This document shows positions 42,735 to 54,771 of a stretch of 64,000 nucleotides of DNA, piece after piece (the stretch's first letter is position 1; every line of letters starts with the position of its first letter). Source of the stretch: Rhizophagus irregularis (taxonomy: Eukaryota; Glomeromycota; Glomeromycetes; Glomerales; Glomeraceae); contig NC_089433.1 of assembly GCF_026210795.1 (NCBI RefSeq), positions 2,133,001 through 2,197,000 of the forward strand, written 5' to 3'. Under the pieces are notes generated by a model. It had not been told where the DNA came from and did not search any database. It saw nothing but the letters and a program-made list of their open reading frames with translations. A program made the translations under genes and the position numbers.

Positions 42735-43622
42735 CTCACTGCGGAGGAATGACAATTGGGACAATTGGCTGTATTGGCGGTATATCTATAAAATATAAAT
42801 AATGATATAGAAACATATATTACCCATCAACACAAATTTAAAATGATATGATCGTGTAACACATTTTATCAATCTTTGATATATTTTTAATATGTAAAAA
42901 CACTTCAAGTGTAAGGGGCAAAAGATATATTCGTTCTTAACATCATTTGATAATATCTTCTCTTTCAAAACAACATTGCTTTTAATTACTCATTAAGTTT
43001 CCTTCAATCAATGAATATACATATAAAAGTGCAAAGATCATCAAAAACCCAAGGCCCCAAACTGGCTCCAAACTGGCCCAAACTGAACCTACCTTATCTA
43101 TATAATATTACTTTTCAACTAGACAATAAATGTTAACTATCTTACAGATTACTCAACTATCTAACTACCTGACGCTGTCATGACGAACCTTACCGATATA
43201 TATTTTTGGACGTATTATAAACTGCATATTTTAAATTGAAACTTACTATTAAGTTCGGCAAATCTAAAATTTTTAAATCCCATATTTTATTATTAACTTA
43301 GAATAAAAAATTTAAATATATTACAAAGGAAGGAGAAAATTTTTTTTTTACTTTTTTCTACAATCTTGCGCTGTTTTCGTTTCAAGTAAAGTTCCGATTT
43401 TATTCCAATCTTGACCATGTTCGTTAACCAACTGAAGAAGTTGATTTATCTCCTACGCATTTTAGATATGATCATGATAAGCATTTTGTAATATATAATA
43501 TAATCTATAATTAAATTTCTTAGGAAAAAGTCGATTTAAAATGTGTACGTATACAGTACATGTTCAAACCAACAAGGACCTCGTCTTTGTAAATTGCGGG
43601 TTTGGTGTTGTTGCTGATTCAT
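42735..43622 (-). CDS. Short SANT-domain gene on the minus strand
   Basis: Predicted exons are 43622-43560 (63 nt, MNQQQHQTRNLQRRGP...), 43452-43352 (101 nt), 43263-43247 (17 nt) and 43221-43194 (28 nt). The intron phases are 0-2-1-2. Exon 2 encodes a SANT repeat (INQLLQLVNEHGQDWNKIGT ... TAQDCRKK). Exon sizes 101 and 17 and the phases are the same as in the gene at 60868, which strongly supports the model. The first donor is GTACTG, a weak one. The 3' end is not settled. A proline-rich exon near 42781-42735 (IPPIQPIVPIVIPPQ) resembles the end of the 58981 gene but needs a different phase. It may be a working gene or a decaying one. Confidence 0.55.
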
Positions 43623-43878
43623 TATATAATACTAATACAAAAAAGAACGGATTAAAGTAGATTTTTAAGATGTGTAAGTTTGATTAACCTTTTTATTTAT
43701 GTTCATGATATGGGTTTAAATTGAGGTGTTTGGTTCGGTTCCTTTTTATAAACTATAAATCGTCATGGACTTCGCCACGCGATTGATTAACCGTTACCGT
43801 TTATAGTTTTTTTATAATATTAAGCACTGAATGTTCTAGTCGGTTACATGTGGTTTACCTACACCTTAAAATAGGAAG

Positions 43879-46844
43879 GTAATAATGAATGGTGTTGCGC
43901 CCATGGAACGCTGCAAGAATTTAAAAGAAAGTCATTTTGGTGCAGATCTACAGAGAATGAAAGGATTTAGGATGAACAAAGATGTCATTTTATTATGTCA
44001 ATAATATTAATAATTTTATCGTTAAAGATGGAGCTTTTTTTTAAAAAAACTTTGATAAAAATTTTGAACATGCTCTGTGATTGATATCATGTAATCTTTA
44101 ATTCGTGAATTTTATTTAAAAAAAAAATAGAGATTATTTAAAATTTCAACAATTTCTTTATAATTTATTAGCATTAATAATCAACCTTGAATAAAAAACT
44201 ATCTTTATTTGATAATATTGTATATTCGGATTTATCTTTTTTTTTTGCGCTAGATGTTATAGTACATGTATGATAATAATATGAGAACTAAATATATCGA
44301 AAAATTTGAGCTTTATAACGTATTTTTATGAAATCCAAACTTAATATCTTCAGCTATAAACAAGAAAGAACGTAGTAATTTTTAAACCCATTTAAATTAT
44401 ACACATGAGTTTAATTGTAATTCTTCAGACTTTTTGCAAATACTTTTTCTTTTTTGCAATAATTAAAAGGAAATAAATTTTATTTAAATGCGCAGATGGT
44501 CATCATTTGTACTACCTTAACAAATTCTAATAAGAAATGTTCTCTTTTTCTTGGCATTTTAAGGAAAAAAAAGGAACATTTTTGGAAATTTGACCAACAA
44601 TCTAAATAGAAAATTCCATTTATCGCTGTAATGAACAGGTCATCCGAATTTCTTTCTGTTGGAGTTTTCTCATAATTCTGTAATTCAATTCTAGAGATTT
44701 AGAGAGTACAAATACAAATGTATGCTTTAAGTAAAAAGATAATTAAAAAACATTATATATAATATATTCATTTGATATGGTTATAGTTATAAATAGCATG
44801 AATGTATTTTAATTTAGAATAATCCTAACGCATGAACAAAGATATATATGTACGCCCAAGTCAATCATAATATATTACTAACCAGAACAAGGCTTAGTAG
44901 TTTTTTAAACTGCGGACAAAAATCTACTTAATAATATTCCGCAACCATGGGAAATGAATTTTCATGTCCCATTGGAAGGTGTCAGCCTTATATAAATAAA
45001 TAAATATTAAAAAAAATTTTACTTAATTTTGTATTAATATTTATATTAAAATTATTAAAATTATTTAGTTTAAAAAAGTAAGAATATTAGATAAACGTAT
45101 TTTTACTTATTATTTTTTTTTAAAAAAAAAAGCACTAATGAATTTACCTGATAAATCACTTCTTTCAAGTTATAAAACAAGTTGATCTACTTCACCCGCA
45201 GACAAAAAAAAAAAGTTTTTGTTATGTTGTGTAATTCACATGGTAGTATGTTTGTAACATAAACGTAAATGAGTGTGAAAGTATGGTATCGGAAACAAAT
45301 CCTATTTGAGATTCCGAACCGAAAATGAAAGGTCGAAAAAGAGAATCAGATTACCAAAAACGCAACATCGTAAGGCTATAAAATTTCTATTATTATTAAA
45401 ATGTGAATTACATTATGCATAAGCTATGATAACAAGAATAACCTAGATATCGTCATCTTATGTTTTTGACTTTTTTTTGTGTATGACCTCTATGGAATCT
45501 TTTAGTTATTAATTTTCCGATTTATATTTTTATGAAACGCCAATTTTTTTTTTATGTCAACCAATCGAATCTTTCGCAGCTTGTGCTAACTAAATTTAAC
45601 ATATTTAGTTATTTATAGCAATAACTGCTTTATTAAATTTACGCCCAAACTCAATTTCATGTACGTAATAACCGTTCTTGTGAAAATATTCACTATTAAA
45701 TCTTTTTATTTTTTGTGTCGTTTTTTCATTATGTTTTTTGCGTTTCGTATTACTTAGTATAATATTATAGAATTAGCCGAAAATAGTAACAATTATGAAG
45801 AAAACCTTACAAAAACATTTTAATATAAAAGTTCGAAAAAAAAAAATATTCATATAATTATTGTGCAATGTAACTTCTTGCGTTTTTTTATTGCCATTGA
45901 ACAAGATTCTTATTCGTTGATATAATACTTGTGACACGAAATTCTATACATTTCTTAGGTTTGCAATTTTGCAATAACAAATAGTAATAGTGTTCCATTC
46001 AAAAATTTGAGTTAACTACAATTGGTCTTTGATGTTACAAAAAAAAAATTCTCTCTTTTAAAGTACTACTTTTTTTGATCAAGCTTCAAAGGTTAAACTT
46101 ATTCTGGCAACTCAAAAGATATACACATTCTAATAAACTAAATACTGAGGGGGGTAATCCAAGTTCAATGTAAATGAATGGGTTGCCAATTTTAGGGGTG
46201 TCTAAAGCCGTGTTCTATCACGTGATTTTCCAACTGGTAATGGATATGTTACACAAGTTAAAAATAGTGTAACTTTAAAATAGATAATAATAGTGATCAA
46301 AAAATATTTAGTCAAAAAAGTTAACCGTTAAACTGCCCGAGTCTATACTAATAAATAAAGGATGTATACAGAAATCTTCATTAGTAAACTTTTAACGGTT
46401 TTTTTTGCGGGATAATGAAATATAAATATGCCCTGTTTCCTCCAATGTTATAGCCTTATATAACTCGAAATTTTTGTTTTTTTTTTGAATTTTTCTCAAC
46501 TTTTTAAGTACTATTCTCTTGCACTATAATTTAGTATTTTACTTATTCTACTGCTACCAATATATAGCCAGTGGTTTATCGTACAATATAATCATCCTCA
46601 CACGGTTTCTCTTTTTCTTTCTTTATAACCGTTGTAAACATTTTATTAATATAATATGGTAGGAAATCGTAAAGGAAGATGGATTCTTGACGTAAGTCTC
46701 TCTTTATTAATTACTGCGGTTGTATAGATAATTATCATTCATCTTATGTTTAAACTTCATCAATTTAAATGTTCAGGAGGATAGGTTATTAATCCGTCTC
46801 GTAAATGATGGAGAAGATATTGATTGGTCTGTCCTGGAATAAAT
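43879..46844 (+). repeat. Tandem segmental duplication, copy A
   Basis: About 2,966 bp that match 46845-50108 in order along almost their full length (start word GTAATAATGAATGGTGTTGC). Differences are mostly small indels, with copy B about 300 bp longer. It ends inside the MYB fragment at 46656. Both copies carry a short exon-like frame MKGRKRESDYQKRNI followed by GTAAG (45329 and 48436). Otherwise the DNA is AT-rich and gene-free. Confidence 0.85.
46656..46842 (+). pseudogene. Truncated MYB gene fragment
   Basis: Exon 1 (46656-46691, MVGNRKGRWILD) and the start of exon 2 (from 46777, EDRLLIRLVNDGEDIDWSVL) match the intact gene at 49900, lacking five codons in between (EYSVD region). The frame ends at TAA (46840-46842), where the second copy of the duplicated segment begins. 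It keeps only about half of SANT repeat 1. A host-gene relic created by the tandem duplication. Confidence 0.85.
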
Positions 46845-47996
46845 GTAATAATGAATGGCGTTACGCCCATGGAACGCATCATTTTGGTACAGATCTACAG
46901 AGAATGAAAGGATTTAGGATAAATAAAGATGACATTTTATTATGTCGATAATGTGATTAATAATTTTATCGTTTTAAAAGTGAAAATATAAAAGAGCTTT
47001 TTTTTAAAAAAACTTTGGTAAAAATTTTGAACATGCTCTTAATTCGTGAATTTTATTTAAAAAAAAATAAAAAAATAAAGATTCTTTAAAATTTCAACAA
47101 TTTCTTTATGATTTATTAGCATTAATAATTATCCTTAAATATAAAACTATCTAAATCTTTATTTGATTATATTGTATCTTCGAATTTATCTTTTTTTTTA
47201 TTTGCGCTAGATGTTATAGTACATATATGATAATAATATGAGAACTAAATATATCGAAAATTTGAGCTTTATAACGAATTTTTATGAAATTCAAACTTAA
47301 TTAACTTCAGCTATAAACCAAAAAGAACGAAGTAATTTTTAAACCCATTTAAATTATATGCATGAGTTCAATTGTAATTCTTCAGACTTTTTGCAAATGC
47401 CTTTTTTTTTTTTAATAAAATAATGAAATTAGTAAGTTAGTATTAGTTTAGCAAAGACAAGATTTAAACAATAATTAAAAGGAAATAAATTTTTATTTAA
47501 ATGCGCAGAATGGTCATCATTTTGTACTACCTTAACAAATTCTAATAAGAAATGTTCTTATTTTTTCTTGGCATTTTAAGGAAAAAAAAAGGAACATTTT
47601 TGGAAATTTGACCAACAATCTAAATAGAAAATTCCATTTATTGTAATGATGAAATTAAACAGGTCATCCGAATTTCTTTCTGTTGAAGTTTTCTAGAGAT
47701 TTAGAGAGTACAAATATAAATGTATACTTTAAGTAAAAAGATAATTAAAAAACATTATATATAATAGATTCGATATGGTTATAGTTATAAATAGCATGAA
47801 TGTATTTTAATTTAGAACAATATGTCCTAACGCATGAACGAAGATATATATGTACGCCCAAGTCAATCATAATATATAACTAACCAAACTTAACAAGGCT
47901 TAGTAGTTGTTTTTAAACTGCGGCAACAAATCTGCTTAATAATATTCCGCAACCATGGAAAATGAATTTTCATGTCCCATTGGAAGGTGTTAGCCT

Positions 47997-48029
<33 letters not shown>

Positions 48030-50108
48030 GCATTTTTTTTAAAAAAAAAATTCTTAATTTTGTATTAATATTTATATTAAAATTATTTAATTTAAAAAAG
48101 TAAGAATATTTTTAATACTAAATAAACGTAAATTCCTGTTCGATAACATGATTTATTATTATTATTATTTTTTTTTAAAAAAAAAGCACTAATGAATTTG
48201 GACACTAATTATTCGTTTAAAACCTGATAAATCACTTCTTTCAAGTTATAAAACAAGTTGATCTACTTCTCCCGCAGACAAAAAAAAAAGTTTTTTGTTA
48301 TGTTGTGTAATTCACATGGTAGTATGTTTGTAACGTAAACGTAAATGATATGGTATCGGAAAAGCAAATGTGAATCCTATTAGGCTACACAAACATAATA
48401 TTCGGCAAATCTTATTTGAAATTTCGAACCGAAAATGAAAGGTCGAAAAAGAGAAACAGATTACCAAAAACGCAACATCGTAAGCTATTATTATTAATAA
48501 AATGTGAATTACATTATGCATAAGCTATGATAACAAGAATAACCTAGATATTGTCATCTTATGTTTTTGACCTTTTTTTGCGCACGACCTCTATGGAATC
48601 TTTTAGTTATTAATTTTCCGATTTTATATTTTAAAAAAAAAATGAAAACGCCAATTTTTTTTTTATGTCAACCAATCGAATCTTCCGCAGCTTGTGCTAA
48701 CTAAATTTAACATATTTCATAAACTTTAGTTATTTATAGTAATAATTGCTTACGCCCAAAACTCAATATCATGTACGGTATAACCGTTCTTGGGAAAATA
48801 TCACTATTAAATCTTTTTTTTTTGTGTCGTTTTTTCATTATGTTTTTTGCGTTTCGTATTACTTGGTATAATATTATGGAATTAGCCGAAAATAGTAACA
48901 ATTATGAAGAAAACCTTACAAAAACATTTTAATATAAAAGTTCGAAAAAAAAAAAATATTCATATAATTATTGTGCAATGTAACTTCTGGCGTTTTTTTT
49001 TTATTGTCATTGAACAAGATTCTTATTCGTTGATATAATACTTGTGACACGAAGTTCTATACATTTCTTAGGTTTGCACAAATAGTAATAGTGTTTCCGA
49101 CTCAAAAATTTGAGTTAACTACAATTGGTCTTTGATGTTACAAAAAAAAAAATTTCTCTCTTTTAAAGTATTACTTTTTTTGATCAAGCTTCAAAGGTTA
49201 AACTTATCCTGGCAACTCAAAAGATTATATATTATATACACTGTATGCATACAACATTCTAATTTCTATAATACTAGGGGGGTAATCCAAGTTGAATGTA
49301 AATGAATGGGTTGCCAATTTTAGTATAATATATTATATCTATTATATCATTGTAATAATAATAGTAATTTAACGTGATCATAAATATTTAGTTTCGTGCA
49401 ACCAAAAAAAATGTAACGGAGTAAATTTTAAACTGTCCCGGATTATAAGCCTATACTAAATAAAGTATGTATACAGAAAATCTTCATTCATCCAATTTCT
49501 AACTTTAGTAAACTTCTAAAGTTCTTGCCCGTATTACGCTGGTTTTTTTGGCGGGATAATGAAAAAATGAAATATAAATATGCCCTGTTTCCTTCAATGT
49601 AATAACCTTATGTAACTCGAAATTTTTTTTTTTTTTTGAATTTTTCTTTTTTTTGTCAACCTTTTTAAGTACTATTTAAATTGTCAACATTCTTTAAATA
49701 TTATTAGTGTAAGAAGAAGTGAGATATATCGTTGTTTCTCTGTGAGAACTATTATACTTCTCTTGCACTATAATTTAATATTTTACTTATTCTACTGCTA
49801 CCAATATATAGCTAGTGGTTTATCGTACAATATTATCATCCTCATACTGTCACTCTTTTTCTTTCTTTATAACCGTTGTAAACATTTTATTAATATAATA
49901 TGGTAGGAAATCGTAAAGGAAGATGGATTCTTGACGTAAGTTTCTCATTATTAATTACTGCGGTTGTATAAATAATTATTCATGGTTGGTATCATTCATC
50001 TTATGCTTAAATTTCATCAATTTAAATGTTCAGGAGGATAGGTTATTAATCCGTCTCGTAGATGAATATAGCGTTGATGGGGAAGATATTGATTGGTCTG
50101 TCTTGGAA
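46845..50108 (+). repeat. Tandem segmental duplication, copy B
   Basis: About 3,264 bp, the direct neighbour of copy A. It ends within exon 2 of the intact MYB gene at 49900, at the point where copy A breaks off. A (TA)n stretch at about 47999-48023 takes the place of TAAATAAATAAAT in copy A. The layout is that of unequal exchange or a replication slip with a breakpoint inside the MYB gene. Confidence 0.85.
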
Positions 50109-51178
50109 CAACATTTTAAAGGTACTAGAGATTCCAAGCAGATTCGCGAGAGATGGGTTAATCATTTAAATCCCAGGAGTGAGTACTTGAAATTTTTTTT
50201 TTTTTTTTTTTTTTTTTGTTATTTTATTTTATGTTCGTATGTTAAAACAATAAACATTTTCTCTCTTTAGTTAAAAAGAGGAAATTTAGTGATGAAGAGA
50301 TTAAAATAATTGAAGATGAATGTTCTAAACATAAATTTAAGTGGGCCAGGATTGCAAAGAAAATTCCTAACGCAACACCACTTATGATCAAGAATTTTTA
50401 TAATAATAGACTAAAAAAGAAAAATCCCGCAAATAGAAGACTTAGTACTTCAGCCAATATTACTCCTTTTACCATTAATAATTTTAATCATAATCCAATT
50501 ACATCTACAACTACAACCAAATCTACCGTAGCTAATAATACAACTAATATTACTAATACTTTTAACACTATTAATACTACTACTAATATTAATCATAATC
50601 ATAATCATAATCATAATAATAATTATAATTATTATAATAACGAATATCTTCAGGAACAAGATTATAGTTATTATAGTGAATCTAATTTGAAGAGGAGTGA
50701 TAGTGCTAGAACTGTGGTTGCTGAAGAGGGTAGTTATTCTACTAAGGCTATGATTGCCGAAAGTAATTACTCCACTACCAATCTATCAAGACATAGTAGT
50801 ATAAGAAGCATAATGTCTAATAGTAGCGCAACAACCGTAGTCGAAAACGAACAAGAATATGACAAACATCAATTTTTTACTACTCAAATGTCCTCCTCTC
50901 AACTTCCATCTCCCCCTCCATCTGCAGGTAATACAACCAGCTTTCTTTTTAAAATATATATGTATTTATTTATTTATTTATTTACAAATATTCATTTAAT
51001 TTTATTTATTTATTTTTATATCATAGAAATGATAAATTACACTCCTACAGAGAATGGAAAATTGAACTTTCTTGCTACAGTTGCTAATATCATGAGCCAA
51101 AGCGAGCTCTCTTCTACAACCGCACCTTCATCACCGAAAAAGTCAGGAAAAATGTCAATAATGAATCTTCTTTCTTAA
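49900..51178 (+). CDS. R2R3-type MYB protein with N/H-rich tail, four exons, 329 residues
   Basis: Exons are 49900-49935, 50034-50178, 50271-50927 and 51027-51178. The introns are GT-AG in phases 0, 1 and 1. SANT repeats are KGRWILDEDRLLIRLVDEYS ... DWSVLEQHFKG ... RERWVNHLNP and KRKFSDEEIKIIEDEC ... KWARIAKKIPNATPLMIKNF. The tail has T/N runs, an HNHNHNHNHNN stretch, Y-rich and S-rich parts, and a P/S segment before the last intron. That intron is 99 bp, divisible by three and free of stops, so it could be retained to give a longer protein with a hydrophobic insert. Likely a transcription factor. Nearest paralogues are at 41385 and the fragment at 46656. Confidence 0.82.
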
Positions 51179-53621
51179 TTTAATACTCGTCCCTAATAAG
51201 GCTAACCTTTAAACCCAACGAAAATCACATATTTATTTCACTGTTTCCTTTTTATCTTTATTAAAAGAAAGGGAGGGAGGTTTCCTCTTATTTCTTTTTA
51301 ACATTGAGGTCAACCATACTCTTACACATTTACCAACCAATTTTAATATTCAAGGGAATGTTTATATATACACACACACATATATATAGTGTCGTCTTAG
51401 ATACATACAGTATGGGAGTTTTTTTTTTAAATATTTTGATATTCTAATTTCAGATATGAACAATTTTTAGGTTTTTTTTTTACTATCTGGTATTCGATTG
51501 TAATATAATTGATATGTTTTACATTCTTGCACCAGTCTGTGTAACATTGTAAATAATTTTTTTTTTTTACATCCAAATTTTTTTTTTATTAATAAATATT
51601 TATATACATATTTGATATTTTTTTTTTATTTATTTAATATTTTTTTTTTTTATTTGATAATAATAAATCGACTGATTTTTTACTATTATACAAAAAAACC
51701 AGTTATACACATGTACAGTACATTAGTATATGTACCCTAAATTTTAGGATGTCAAAAAACCAGCGGTGCATATACCTATACGAATTAAAATTTGTAGATC
51801 ACATTGTTAGCATACATATATTCGGACAATAACCAATGCAAATTACCATCAAGCTTTGTATTGGGAATTCATGAAATTCAGTTTATTTATATTATTTTTC
51901 TGTTTGCAGAAATAAAATGCACTGCAATAAATTCTTAATTTCCGTTATTAGTTGTGTTCCTTTAAAAAATGGAACAATTATATTCTCCATTTACATTTTT
52001 TTTATCCGTTGGTTTAAAAAATGGATATTTTAATTTTTTAATGTTACATCATTTATTTGTTTTTTTTTTCTACGAATATTGTTTATGGACTTTCTTTTTT
52101 ACGTGATGGGATTAGATGATCTCCCATCTATGTAATCTATAAATATGAAACTAGATAATTGGATCCTTACTATCCTTACCGTTTATGGGTTACCTCAATA
52201 AACTTCCAAAATTTTCTTCTTTTTGATTAAAAAAACACTTTTCCTTAATTGGTATAAATAAATTACCCGTTAGAGATAGAATCAAAGTTGGAAATTTTTT
52301 TTTACTTGAGCTGCCTTTTTTGGATAAGTATTTGCCTTTTTAAAATATTTCCATTTCTAATCCATTATTAAAAAAAAGAAGATATTTACGATTAACGTAT
52401 TGTATCATTGTAAATGGGTACAAACTTTTTTTAAAACAACCGTTAATATTGAAAATCCTTTTTTTCATTCACACCACTTCGACAACGAAATGTAACATTT
52501 AATACATAATGTTTATTCGGTTTTAAACCTGTATAGGAACTAGAAAGAAATATTAGAACATGGTATTAATAATTGGTCACTAATTTCATATACTTTCAAC
52601 GAGATTGTAGTTCAATTTTTTTTTTAAAAAAAAAATCCTCAAAACTTGAATTTTTAATTTCATACATAATTAGTACAATACTTTGTCAGATAATATTAGG
52701 TTTTTATGTAATTACGTTAGTAAACAAAATTTTTAATAAACAAACATTTATTTATTATTTACAGGTATGAAACGAGTTTTTCACCAGTAACGCAGTAAGT
52801 GGCGTGGAAAAAAAAATCGTAATCACAATGTATACTAACTTATTATATTGGGAATAATACTATTTTCATAACGCGGCGGTTCTTTCAACTGTTTTAGTAA
52901 TACAAACAAATACCAATCATCAAAAGATTTACATTTTGAATTAATAAAAGAAAATACACAAGAAAACCTTTCTCAGTTTCTTTGAGATTTTTATAAAGTA
53001 ATGTATGACCCCATACTGGATTACTAGATCACACACAAAATGTATCATACGAACAAAATATCGTAATTAATATTCTATTCATTCACTCATAAATCCTTTG
53101 AAATTAATTTTTAATATAAACTTTTTTAAACTTTGTAATTGAATGCGGGTCATTTGACTTAATGCATATAACAAAAAGTTGTCAAATGACATCGATCACT
53201 TGTCGTATGTGTTACATATTTTTCCAACATTTTTTCGTATGGATCGGATCTACTCGGATCAAATTGTCAGATTAAGTAATTTCTTAGTTATGTAAACTCT
53301 GGACCCTTTTTAACGTTTTAATATTTCGTTTTCGGGATAACCTTTTGTTTGCAAACTATGCTTTTTAGTTGAATTTAAGAAAGTAATTTTATTTTAAACG
53401 TTATAAACTACTTATTAAATAAATAACAATGAAAATACGATAAAAACAGTTAGATAAATTCATTGCAGAGTGCACTTTAAAAGGTTTGTTTTTATAAATA
53501 GCTTTTTTTTTTAAAAAAAAAACAAAATCGGTTTGTTCTTATCTAACTTTCAATAAATACTAAAAAACGAAACGAAAACTGTTTACTTATTTATTTATTT
53601 TATTTTATTTTTCTTTTCAAT
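51179..53621. other. AT-rich intergenic DNA with one SANT relic exon
   Basis: About 2.4 kb with many T runs and no gene. At about 52539-52620, after a CTGTATAG acceptor-like site, one frame reads KEILEHGINNWSLISYTFNE, a SANT-repeat exon like those of the neighbouring genes. The preceding bases are out of frame and no partner exons were found, so this is probably a dead copy. Confidence 0.45.
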
Positions 53622-54771
53622 ATGCCTCAGTTTTACCGACATCAATGGACTTACATTGTAAATATATTTATTAAAATATTAAATTGATTCAAAAATTTGA
53701 TCATGATCAATTTACATGACCATATATTTATTCATTTATAGGAGGAAATTCTCCTTATCCTGTTGGTCATTCTATTGGGCCGTAATTTGAGTAATTGGAG
53801 GCGAATTTCTCGTCTACTTAATAGAAGTGTTTTTCAGTGTAGGAGGAGGTATGTAAATATTTTTTCTCGTATGACGCAGCATATAATACCCAGGTACTAT
53901 TTACTGATCGAGTACTGTGTGTAGCGATATACGATAAAATTCTATTTTGACACATGAAATTCATCTTCGCTCTTTTGCATATGAAATTTTAGGTATTATG
54001 AAATTATAAATCAAGATAGTGGTAAGCACAACTCTTTTAAAATTTGTACTTGATTAGTATTTTATTGAAATGATCTCTCTGAACAGATTTATTAATATAT
54101 TTATTTTTTTTATTCCATTGGTATAGGGAGTGCTCGAAGGATTCGTAGAAGAGTTAATCAGAGAGTTTCTCAAGGACTTCGACCAATAGCTCTTGAAAGA
54201 CTCCTCCATGGAATTCTTTTAGCTCAGCAGTAAGTTCTTTATGTAAAATTATTTCTAATAAAAGAAGTGAATCGATGAAGTTGAACCCTCAAACCTTCAA
54301 ACCTTCCATCCTTCAAACCTTCCATCCTTTCATCCTTCCATCCTTCCATCAAAAATAGATGGATCAATTTCTACGTTTTCAAAATTTATGATTCTTCCCA
54401 TAAAGGTAGAAACGTATGTTTCCTTCCTAATTTTTTCATATGAGAGGATATCATAATCTTTGATAACAAATCATGCATCGTAATACTGTTAACTTGTAAT
54501 ATGAAACTGATCTTTATTTCTTTATTTTGATTACAGGAATAACACCATATCTCGTGATCCAAGAATGGATCTAAGTCATATTTTGAATACTTCTCGTGAT
54601 CTAAGTACTTCTAATTCCTCTCATGATTCACGAGATCCGAGAATGAATTTAAGTCATGTTTTAAATATTTTCCGAGATTCTAGGATGAATTTAAATCATA
54701 TTTTAAATTCTTCGCAAGATCCTAGAATGAATCTGAATTTTATTTTAAACAATTCCTTAAATCATGGCTAG
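53622..54771 (+). CDS. Short SANT-domain protein with C-terminal repeats, five exons, 169 residues
   Basis: Exons are 53622-53657, 53742-53848, 53993-54021, 54127-54229 and 54537-54771. Intron phases are 0-2-1-2, all GT-AG, and the sum is 510 nt. The SANT-like part is HQWTYIEEILLILLVILLGR ... LSNWRRISRLLNRSVFQCRR then YYEIIN. It is followed by an R-rich segment (SARRIRRRVNQRVSQGL). The last exon has four tandem near-repeats of the form DPRMNLSHILN (about residues 105-165). Likely a nuclear DNA-binding protein. Close paralogue of the gene at 63380. Confidence 0.75.

Noticed and set aside
42786-42968. Minus-strand 60-codon frame
   Set aside because: It falls in the presumed intron region of the minus-strand SANT gene and has no protein character.
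48312-48521. Minus-strand hydrophobic 69-codon frame in copy B
   Set aside because: The equivalent frame is not open in copy A, so it is not conserved between duplicates.
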